Assembly (NCBI GenBank): GCA_947311845.1 | Contig: CAMZMU010000117.1 | Coordinates: 77,135,103 to 77,199,102 of the forward strand | Source: Poa pratensis | Taxonomy: Eukaryota; Streptophyta; Magnoliopsida; Poales; Poaceae | Direction: 5' to 3' | Length of the DNA stretch: 64,000 nucleotides | Shown here: positions 46,640-55,690 of the stretch, piece after piece | How the letters are laid out: each line of letters opens with the position of its first letter | Numbering within the stretch: the stretch's first letter is position 1 | The notes under the pieces: generated by a model | Databases searched by the model: none | What the model was told of the DNA's origin: nothing | What the model saw: the letters and a program-made list of their open reading frames with translations, nothing else | Position numbers and translations under genes: made by a program

Positions 46640-47440
46640 TGGAATATTTCACAAATCCATTGAAGCTACTACTGGAGTGATAAACAAGCTAAAATTTTCT
46701 GACTTGCTTGGTGTATTTCTTGTGCACTGCTTGTGCTTGTGCACAGCTTGGTCTTGCTTGAAGTAGGAGTATTGCTTGCGTATTTGCTGGCAGTACTTCT
46801 TTGTAGTGCTTCTGTGCAGCTTAAATAAGTGACTGAGCAACATGTTCAGCTTCACATGCATTATTTAACTTAATTTAGCTAATGTGAGATTGATTTTACA
46901 AGTGCTCTTTCTTTATACCGGTAATTAAAATTAACTGAAACTGATTGCAAACAAGCACTGAATGCATGCTACCAGTGCTTGTTGAATATACACTTGTCCT
47001 TCTACTCTCTCATTGCTTGCTACTGCTACTGATTTAACTTGTGCTTGCAGTAATTTAATTTAACTTGTGCTTGTGCTTGCAGTAATTTAAATTGGACAAG
47101 AGTTTGCTTGCTGCTATAGTGTAAGGTGCTGAAATATTCCTCACTGAAAATATGTCTGTGCTGTACTCTTTGTGCAAGCACTGTCATTTGTTTGCAGTAG
47201 CAATTACTATAACTTTAGCAAGAACATGTTTGAGTAATTGTTGTGCAAGTGCTAGGATTAAAATTCATTTGCTTGCTCAAATAAATTCGAGTAGCATGCT
47301 TGTGCTTGTGCTTCTGCTACTACTACTGCTTGCTCAAATAAATTCGAGTAGCATGCTTGTGCTTGCACGAATCCAAACTACAGATGCTATGCTTCAGGCA
47401 TAGCATCAAACATGTTATGTGCATCCTCCTCGACGTGCAT
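46640..47440. other. Spacer between the CACTA genes, CTTGTGCTTG-rich
   Basis: No gene. TGTGCTTG or close variants recur many times (46725-46740, 47040-47085, 47300-47360). AAATAAATTCGAGTAGCATG occurs twice, around 47278 and 47336. Confidence 0.45.
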
Positions 47441-47925
47441 CCTCCTCAAACTACGGAGCGCTGGTGGGGGTACCTGGCGAAGGGCTGGAGGAGGGCGGGG
47501 TCGCAGCGGCGAAGAGGAAGGGGACGGCGTCGAGGCTGGGCGCGGGACGGCGTCGAGGAAGAAGAATTTTCTGCGGCGCCGTTGCGGGTGGCGGTGGAGG
47601 TGCTCCTGGCCGTCAGTGGCGGGGCGCGGGGTCGAGCGCGGCGGGGTGGCGGGGACGCGGTGGCGAGTTGGGGCGGCGAGTTGAGTCACGAGCGCACGGG
47701 ACAGTTTCCTCTTTCCTGGACTTGGGCGAATTTGGGAAGAAGGAGGCAGCGCGGGGGCGGGTCCACATGTAAGTGGGGGAAAAGAAATTCTGTGGCGCAT
47801 CCGCGGAGGGATGCGCCACAGAATAACTTCTGTGGCGCATCCCACAACAGATGCGCCACCGAATTCTGTGATTCTGTGGCGCTTCGGCCGGGGGTGGCGC
47901 CACATAATTTAGTTGCTACAATTGC
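47441..47925. repeat. Internal GC-rich block with CACTA subterminal repeats
   Basis: A GC-rich stretch (47441-47780) is followed by three inverted pairs of TGTGGCGCAT / ATGCGCCAC at 47790-47906, the same motif as the element's ends. This suggests a related non-autonomous CACTA end nested inside, or an old terminal duplication. GC-rich ORFs here are compositional. Confidence 0.6.
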
Positions 47926-48127
47926 TTAAAAAGCACTGCTAGCTGGGGATGCGCATCACGGGTGATCACATTTTTTTTCTTTTTAAAAAATATATTTTTG
48001 TTTAAATTTAAATAAAGAACACGGACACATTTGTTATTCTTAAAAAAAAACATTTTTGGTTATATTTAAAGAAAGAACATACACACATTTTAAAGGAAAG
48101 AATACACAAAAAAAGTTTCGAGCTTGT

Positions 48128-51100
48128 TCATGATATACATATATATATGCTTGTCTCACACACACACACACACAAAAAGTTTAGGCTGGGCACCTTGAGA
48201 TTTCTTCGCGTGAATGGACAACCTTTAGTAGGTAGGGAGGTCTTCCTTCTCTGTTTACTAGTAGTCGGCATGTCGAAGTACTTGTCGAACTCCTCCTCGA
48301 TCTTCGGATCGCCGTTCTTGTCCAAGTCTTCCTCGTTGGCATCTCCGTCCATTCCGATGATGCTCCTCTTGCCCCTCCTCACGACAACACGGCTAGGCTT
48401 TGATGGGTCGGTAATGAAGAAGCATTGCTCAACTTGGCTAGCGAGTACCCATGGCTCATTTTTCGCGGAGGCGTTATTCGATTTGGCATCGGGTATTACC
48501 ATGGTGGTGAAATACCGGCCTTCTTTGACGACGTCCTTGGCCCATCTCACACGGAACATTGGCACCGACTCTCCACAGTAGTTGAGGTCCCATATCTCCT
48601 CGATCCTTCCGAAGAATCTTTCCTTGACAGTAACCTCGTCATCGCCGTAGGATAGCATAGTTACTCCTAAGTTTTGATATTCACTATTCCCGTCCTTTTC
48701 CTCGGTGCTGAATCTGAAAACCGCTGATGTCGTATGACTGATAGGTCCTTACGTTGTGCCCAGGGCCGTGTGATAAGGAGAATATGAGTTTTTCATCTTC
48801 CGTTGATGGCGTTATGCTCTCTGCTTGAAACAGTTGCCTTTTCTTGAACCAACGCGTGAAGCTGGAGTTGTGCTCTCTGGTTACGTCTCCCTTCTTCCTC
48901 GGCCGGCCCAGGTCGATGTAATTCTGCTCGATTAAGCTTTTGTGCTATTCCACCCAAGGTTCGACCAATTGTAAGTGTTGTAGCGCGACCCGGTGAGCCC
49001 TGTCGAAGTCGTCATTTCGACCATGCATGCCGACAAAGAGTGAGCGGTAGCCCTCGCGGTGACCAAATCCCTCGAGCCTGCCGATGTGCTTTCTGGTGGG
49101 CAGACCAACATCCTGGTTCTCGGTGCTTAGATAATTCTGACAGAAGGAGATGCACTCGTAGGTTAGAAAGCCCTGGGCCATGCTTGCGTCTGGACGGGCT
49201 CTGTTGCGAACGTATCCTTTCATGACACCGTTCTGCCTTTCGAACGACATCATGTAGTGCAGGAACATCGGTCCGAGCTGCCTGATGTCATCAACGACAT
49301 GGAGAAGGAGATGCATGCAGATATCAAAGAATGCGGGCGGGAAGTAAATCTCGAGCTCGCATAGTATCAGCACGATCTCTTCCTGTAGCCTGTCCAGCTG
49401 CCTCACGCCGATCGACTTCCTGTTGATGACGTCGAAAAAGTTGCAAAGGGCAAGCAGCGTATCACGGACGTGCTCGTCCATTATCCCTCGGATCGCAACG
49501 GGAAGTATCTGAGTCATCAGCACGTGACAATCGTGAGACTTCATCCCGCTGAACCTCTTCTTCCTTGCGTCCAGATATCTGCTTATCTTCCCCGCGTAAC
49601 CATGAGGAAATTTGACTCCTAGGAGGCACATGTAAAACTGCTCGAGCTCCTCCATACACCGAGGCTATGGGGCGTGTGGAGGACCTTCCAGTACTCCAAG
49701 TCGTGGAAAACAGACCTCGCTTTCCATACACACAGCAGCGGATCTACCCTCGGTCGTTTCTTTCCCGGCGCAGGGCACTCCTCCCAATTTTTCAAAAGCT
49801 CGTCGATTTCTGCGCCACTCCTCGGGCGCGGGGCTCTTTCGACCTTGTCCTTACCATTGAACAGGTCACCGCGTTTCCTCCCCTGGTGATCCATGCGAAG
49901 CCACCTTCGAGCCCCTGGGAACCCGGTTTTCGAAGACCCGAGATCCCTTGGTAGCTGGAGATGCGGGGTCTCATCCATGCACTTGACACATGCGCAGAAT
50001 CTGTGGCCTACCTGAGCCGATACATATGAGCAACCAGGATAGTCCTGCACCGTCGTGAGCAACGCGGCTCTCATGTCAAAATAATCTCTAGTGTAGGTGT
50101 CCCACGTACGGGCTGGCGTCTCCCACAATGTGGCTAACTCCTTTTTCAACAGCGTGAGATACAGATGTATGTCGACCCTGGTTGTTTCGGCCCCTGAATG
50201 ATAATACTCATGTGTATGTACCTTTGCTTCGTGCACAGCCACGGGGGAAGGTTGTAAGGCCATACAAACACGGGCCAGGTGCTATGCGTGCTACTTTGGT
50301 TGCCGAACGGATTGAGTCCATCGGTGCTCATACCCAGCCTGACGTTCCTTGATTCGCCCCCGAAATTTTCGAAGGCGATGTCCAATGCTTCACACTGACT
50401 ACCATCTGAAGGGTGTGTCAGGATCCTGCCCTTCTCCGGATCTTCTTCGGGCTTCTCCCTTTCCGCTTGCCATTGCATGAGCTTTGCTTCCTTAGGGTCC
50501 ACGAAGTACCGCTGCAGACGGGAGTGATAGGAAAGTACCATACCACTTTTCGAGGAACTTTCTTGTTCCCAGTACTCTTGTACCATTCGTGGCCGCACAC
50601 CGGACATGTGGTTCTGTCCTTGTACTCGCCCCGATAAATTGCGCAATCATTGATGTAGGCGTGGTATTTAACATGCGGTAGGTCAAGAGGGCACACGACT
50701 TTCTTGGCATCCTCGATACTAGTTGGCAATGTGTTCCCCTCGGGAAGACGATCGTGCATGAATTTCATGTTCTTGGTGAAGCTCACGTCGGTCCATTTGT
50801 TTTCCGCCTTCATCTCCAGAGCATCAAGCGTTACTTGCAAGCGCGTATCCTGTGGCCGGCATCCAGGATACAACGTAGTCTTCCCGTCTATCTCCATTTG
50901 CGCCAGCTTGGCTTTCTCTCTGGCTGCAGTTCTGGCGTTGCTCGTCTCCCTGAGGAGCAGTTCTTGAACATGAGCGTCCTGCAAGGCCTCAATTAGTGGG
51001 GTCTGCATGTTCGCGCCACCACAACCGTCTACTCCTTCATCATGATGATCTTGTCCGCCGACATCTCCTTCGTCATGATGATCTTGTCCACCGACAGCTC

Positions 51101-51355
51101 CTTCGTCATGATCATCTCGCCCGCCTCATCTTCATGCACACCATTTGCTGTCGGCGCCTGGTTGAAGCCTAGCATGAAACCGCGCCTGAGCAGGTGATCC
51201 TCCAATTGTCCGGAATCAGGGTCGATCCAGCTCACGAGTTTGCATTTTTGACACGGACATCTTATCTGGCGCCTGTTGCACCGAATCATGTCCGCCTTCG
51301 CTTCTTCCTTGTTATTAGAACCGCAACATGCACACACACACATACACACATGCAT
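48128..51355 (-). pseudogene. CACTA tnp2 transposase gene, broken
   Basis: Minus-strand order: Transpos_assoc domain (51355-51029, IRCPCQKCKLVSW, GQLEDHLLRRGF), then Transposase_21 in three frames: 51008-50418 (HAYINDCAIYRGEYKD, CPVCGHEWYK), 50646-50146 (LQRYFVDPKEAKLMQW, DIAFENFGGESRNVRLGMST, WPYNLPPWLCTKQRYIHMSI), 50263-49619 (VDIHLYLTLLKKELATLWE, KNWEECPAPGKKRPRV). DUF4218 follows at 49655-48945 (FPPAFFDICMHLLLHVVDDI), a TAG, then HKSLIEQNYIDLGRPRKKGD and DUF4216 at 48658-48128 (FGRIEEIWDLNYCGESVPMF). About 100 residues between Transposase_21 and DUF4218 are missing at 49655. TNP2 cuts and joins element ends; this one has at least three frameshifts, a deletion and a stop. Confidence 0.88.
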
Positions 51356-51417
51356 GTTCGACGAAAAAATTCGGCATGACTTCTCCTAATAGTAGGACAT
51401 ATGGGTGGTGCAAAAAT

Positions 51418-51451
51418 TTGCCGAAATGGAAATGAATCAACATTTCGGCAA
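51418..51451 (-). promoter_or_regulatory. Leader hairpin upstream of tnp2
   Basis: TTGCCGAAATG at 51418-51428 pairs with CATTTCGGCAA at 51441-51451, 12-base loop. It differs from the hairpin at 46227-46260 by two base pairs, each changed on both sides, and is followed downstream by the same CATATGTCC...GTCATG leader motif (51374-51402). Confidence 0.7.
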
Positions 51452-51964
51452 ACATCCATGCACCACGCCGGCGCAAGCAACAACAAAAAGCAACAACATG
51501 CAAATATTCATGCACACCACACAAGCTTCATGTATAAACATCGTCTCGTCATCGTGCAAACCGCTCGCGCGCGACAAGCGCTTCACCTACATGCAACAAT
51601 CATCCATACACATGCACCGCCGGCCACACAAAACATGCATATGCATGTCCATCCAACAATACTCACCTAGTAGATTCGTTACCGGGACGTGACCGTGATC
51701 GATGAGAGAGAGTGTGTGGTGTTGGAGAGAAAATAGTGGAGAAAAAGAGATGTATTGGGAGAGGAGGAGAGTATATATGGAGGCTCCCCAAGCCCTCACC
51801 AATTATCTATCAAACAAAATATGGCTTAACTACAAAAAATGGAGAAAAGTATGGGCAAAATGGGATGGGAGGGAGGAGGAACACGAGCTAGGTGGAGGAG
51901 GAAGAAGAAGAAAATGGGTGGTAGGTAGGGGCAGCCACCTTTTTGTAGATCTGGGAAACTAATT

Positions 51965-52353
51965 CTGTGGCGCATGAAATCCCATGCGCCACAGAAATGT
52001 TGCTTTCTGTGGCGCATGTGACCAGATGCGCCACAGAAATGTGGCTTTCTGGGGCGCATCAGACCCCATGCGCCACAGAAAGTGCGCCCACCCAATCATT
52101 GGGGGCGGGGCTCATCAGATTTCTGTGGCGCATGGTTGTAGATGCGCCACAGAAAGAACGATTTATGTGGCGCATCTAGTACCATGCGCCACAGAAAAGG
52201 CGTCGGCGTGTTAGATCCGAACGTGGGTGGTGGGGCCCACAACCTTTCTGTGGTCTGTGGCGCACTAGTACACATGCGCCACTGATAAACTTCTGTGGCG
52301 CACAGCATAAAAGGTGCGCCACAGATTGGCTATCCACCTATAGGTAGTTTCTG
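51965..52353 (-). repeat. CACTA right subterminal repeats and degenerate TIR
   Basis: Seven inverted pairs of TGTGGCGCAT and ATGCGCCACA (or close variants) between 51966 and 52325, each pair able to form a hairpin. The terminus at about 52340-52353 is only weakly like the left TIR. Confidence 0.8.
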
Positions 52354-52888
52354 TTGTATACAAAGAATTTATTAAAATCATGTGTGGTCAATTAACCACA
52401 CAGCTCTCGATGTGGCTTCGCCACAGTCGCCAGGCACACAGGGAACCGGCTCCTCTAACTTTGTTCTTGCTAAGTTAGGTTAACATTGCCGTTGGATCAG
52501 AAACTAAAGGGCAAGATTTGGTATTGTAACACGCATTGGAGCCGAACTCCGTAGACAAACATTATAGACAAAAAACTGTTGATAAACCACTGTTTGCATG
52601 CACTATTCATTCACGATCTGAGCCAACCATTCCGATCTAGCGGTGGAGAACCCACTAAGTTAGGGTACTGTAGCAACCTGACTTAGCAAGAGCTAAGTCA
52701 GAGGAGCTCGTTCCGGCACACAGATGAGACATTACATTAGCTTCTCGCCTTAGAAAATTATAATTAAAGCGCTCAAGATTTGTGCTGAGCTCTAAAATTT
52801 GCTGGAGAGTCGTTGTTATTTCTGATCTTTCGAACTGCTTAGATATCCATAGTAGTACCACTAACTGAGTTTTTATCTCTAGTACCAA
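52354..52888 (-). pseudogene. RVT_3 (RNase H-like) protein fragment
   Basis: On the minus strand from 52888 the frame reads LVVLLWISKQFERSEITTTL, QQILELSTNLERFNYNFLRR and EANVMSHLCA, the C-terminal part of an RNase H-like RVT_3 domain, a type frequent in LINE-derived and stand-alone plant genes (here RREANVMSHL holds the conserved Arg-Glu-Asn). At SHLC a MITE (52442-52714) interrupts; past it the frame resumes weakly to about 52360. The catalytic N-terminal half is missing. Confidence 0.6.
52442..52714. mobile_element. Mutator-type MITE, 273 bp, 9-bp TSD
   Basis: Terminal inverted repeats GGAACCGGCTCCTCTAACTT (left) and, inverted, GGAACGAGCTCCTCTGACTT (right), imperfect inner arms with CTTGCTAAGT. 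GGCACACAG flanks it at 52433-52441 and 52715-52723. A 9-bp duplication is the mark of Mutator-like elements. Confidence 0.9.
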
Positions 52889-52959
52889 AAAGCGACGGTC
52901 TCTCGTATATGTGTATAGGAACGCTCCTAAGAAGATTTTTTTTCTAGATTTGAAGATTT

Positions 52960-53270
52960 CTTGGTTACAAATTAGTAGTGCACGGACGTGTGGAGACGCT
53001 TATTTTGTGGAGAGGGGGTGGGGCGCAGTAATACCTGGCCATGGGCAGCCCGGCCAACTCGGCCCAAAAATTCCGGACCAGGCCAGGCTTGTACATCGGG
53101 CCAGGATTGGGCCCGACAATCGGGCTAGGCCAGGCCTTACAGGCTGTGGTCGGGCTCGGGCCTGATTTATGCGCCAAGACTGGGGTGGGCTCAATCCCGA
53201 GTTTTCTAGGCCAACCTTTTTTAGGCCGGCACGACCCGACTTTTGGCCAGGTATAAGCGCGATTGCGTCC
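52960..53270. repeat. GGCC/CGGGC-rich low-complexity stretch
   Basis: Many GGCCAGG, GGGCCCGA, CGGGCTAGGCC strings. Such tracts are common inside non-autonomous DNA transposons of grasses, but no ends were found. ORFs on both strands are compositional. Confidence 0.4.
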
Positions 53271-53990
53271 ACACCATGCTGTAGCAAGATCACGACGACA
53301 CCCGGGGCAAACTACCACCTGTCGTGAGTGTACCGCACTGCCGCCATCGTATCTAGCAGCCTTCAAAATAGTTGTAAAGCAAAATCACGAGGATGACCGC
53401 GCAAACTACTACATGTCATGGGTCTCCCGGGACGTCGTGACTTACCGCATGTAAATAGTTCACATTAGTTGTCCTATAAGAGGTTCCACCTAGGATTTCC
53501 GATGATCTAGTTGAATGATAATGAAGAAAATAAAGGTGTCTGGAATATTACTGGCGGCCGAGTCCTAGAATTATGCGCCAAATAGTTATATTACTTGTTT
53601 TTCCTTTTTTTAGTTGGCTCATGATTACAACAATGCCACCTCTTTTTAATTCAAACGGTTTGACACTTTAGATGAGCCATTGATGGTTACAATCTTATTT
53701 GTGTATCAATTTGTTGGGACTCCAAGTATAGAATGAAATTACTAGTGGCTCTTCTTCCCCACAAATGATTCAGAGTTACTAGGGTGGTAGCAGCTTGTTC
53801 TTTTTGTCTCATACAAACCCTACAAAGAAGTATATTTTCTTGTGTTGGTCTCATAAAATTGATGAAAAAGCTGACTCATAAATTCAATGAAGAGTCCATC
53901 CAAACTAGGTTAGGTTAAACTTGTGACATCCTTGCACATGGCTTAATAGTTTGATAGAATACCATATTAATAAGGTGCATCTTTTTCCGG
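53271..53990. other. Unassigned AT-rich DNA
   Basis: No gene, repeat or recognisable mobile element seen. Confidence 0.3.
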
Positions 53991-54560
53991 AAGCTCGTCT
54001 CTAAGGAATTTCGAAATTAAGCGTCCTTGGCTTAGCGAATTTTTCGATAGGCGACCAAGCGAGACAATCTTCCCAGGCGTGCAAAGTGCGAATGAAAGAC
54101 TAGTTTTGTTTTGTGGGGTAGTGGAGAGGTTTTAGAGAGCTGCCATGAGTAATGCTTGCCAGCCCCGGGGTGGTTGGGGTGTTGCATTTGATACCAGACA
54201 AGACCATCGAGTTTACACGGGCGTGTGCGGGTCCTGCCATCCCCAGATGGCTAAGGTGTTATAGTTGGCATCAAAACCGATCCTTGCGGTTACATTGACG
54301 TGTACGAGTCGGGTCACGAACATGTGGGACATCCACCGGCACTGAACAGATAGACGTGCGCCAAGAGGGATGTTTCTGACTTAGAGTTGACCTACGAGGA
54401 CGGCCATCTTCTAAGGTGGTGTGTGACAGATTGGCACCTGACTAAATAGAACTGTATGTTTGTTTTTCGAAATCTCGTCTTCAAGAAGTTAGAGGTCAAA
54501 CGTGCTTAGCCTAATTAAAATTGATGATGGGTAACCGACCATTTCTTCAAGTGCGCAAAT
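53991..54560 (+). repeat. Two 5S-rRNA-like repeats about 480 bp apart
   Basis: 54014-54030 reads AAATTAAGCGTCCTTGG and 54498-54511 reads TCAAACGTGCTTAG, both close to the 5S rRNA internal promoter segment AGTTAAGCGTGCTTGGG. The second copy is followed by GATGATGGGTAACC, like GATGGGTGACC of 5S. The flanks also match (AGCTCGTCT...AAG versus ATCTCGTCT...AAG). They are not real 5S genes (spacing, mismatches). Cassandra-type TRIMs and 5S-derived SINEs carry such segments; the direct repeat could be two LTRs of such an element. Confidence 0.55.
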
Positions 54561-54658
54561 ATTTCTTTGTTCGACATGTTTAGAGATGCTAGAGAGTTGT
54601 TAGGGTAAAGACATGCCCTCGGCCTTAAAATTGTACTCTCGTGTCAATGCTAATATAA

Positions 54659-54674
54659 CCCCCCCCCCCCCCCC
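54659..54674. repeat. C16 homopolymer
   Basis: Sixteen Cs in a row; length may be unreliable. Confidence 0.8.
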
Positions 54675-54705
54675 TTTCCAAAAAAGAGTTGTCATGGCAA
54701 AGGCT

Positions 54706-55690
54706 GTTAGAATTTGGGCCCATTTGTGGGGGCCCAAGTAAGTAATATCTGAAATCTCAAATGGCCCATGTGTATAGCAAGTGGTGGGAGGTGCTAAAGT
54801 TTACCCCCACATTTCTAGTTGGGAGAGATTTGCGCCACCTTATAACGGGGAGTGTTGTGCTACTTGGTAAGCACGTGAGAACACAAGGCTCTCTTGTGCA
54901 CTCCTCCTCTGCCGCTCGCTCGTGCGCCGCAGGAATGAGCCGAGCCGATCTTATATTTTTGTTGTTCGGGAAAATCGAGTCCTTAGCGTACGCGTCACAG
55001 CAAAGCCAGTTCGGGTTGTTCTCGGATATAGGGTTTCCCAAGCCGCACTATATAATGCCTTGCACCTTCATACACCGAACCAATCTAGGTTTTGCCACAC
55101 CTCGTGCCTTCCGCCTTCACCATAGTCTACTCCATCCCGAGCGCCGGCGTGCACCGGCGTTTGGGAGAGTAGGTATCCAGAACCAGTCGCCTTTGTGATC
55201 CTGTATGGGAGATGGCGAATTAGGTTTTGGAAGCGCTTCGCGCGACTGCTCGCCGCTTCACCACGGGTTGTCTACAAGCCGGAGCTGCGGATCGTCTTCG
55301 CAGGCGTCGTCTTATTCGACCCGTCATCACCAACGTCATCGTCAACTACATCACCGCTGCTTTGGGCACGGTGAACTTGTCGGCACCGACTGCTACTTCC
55401 TCTACGAACGTTCGGTACGTGCGGCGTATTCCGAACTGTTATTTTACAATGAATATGTTGGCGTATTTACTGCTATTATTTGTTTAGTACGTCTAGTATG
55501 TTCGTATTTCACATGTTAGTAGCTGATGTAGTCATGCTTAATATTCTGAAATTAGTTATAAAATTATTGTCTAATTATCCAACAACGCACGGTGACCTGA
55601 TCAGGCCTTCAACTAGGTTAGGAGAGGTGCCGTCCTCAACCTCAAGATCTTTATCGCCGTCACCTTGCCAGCATCCCGGCCATCCCGTTC
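54706..55690 (+). repeat. LTR-like fragment starting TGTTAGAATTTG
   Basis: Starts TGTTAGAATTTGGGCCCA, has a TATA box CACTATATAATGCC at 55047-55060 and a leader-like CT-rich stretch, as in Copia-type LTRs. A possible degenerate primer-site-like TGTATCAGAGAT is at 55788. I cannot find a second LTR or a polyprotein, so it may be a solo or truncated LTR. Confidence 0.35.

Larger units (their letters stand above)
34876..52353 (-). mobile_element. Large CACTA (En/Spm) transposon, interrupted
   Basis: The left end is CACTACTAGGGAAAATGC at 34876. Both ends are filled with TGTGGCGCA / TGCGCCACA repeats. Two leftward genes are inside: tnp2 (51355-48128) and a second gene (46027-35549) with Transposase_24 and ULP1-like parts. 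The right end reads, from 52353 inward, CAGAAACTACCTATAGGTGG, a degenerate terminus; TTG at 34873-34875 and 52354-52356 would then be the 3-bp target duplication (a match expected by chance 1 in 64). Without the LTR element at 37325-44401 it is about 10.4 kb. Both genes carry frameshifts and stops, so it is immobile on its own. Confidence 0.85.

Noticed and set aside
47387..47929. Pro/Arg-rich ORFs between the CACTA genes
   Set aside because: They read through CACTA subterminal repeats and a GC-rich tract.
53991..54560. Functional 5S rRNA genes
   Set aside because: Only part of the 5S promoter region is recognisable, with many mismatches and no T-run terminator at the right place.
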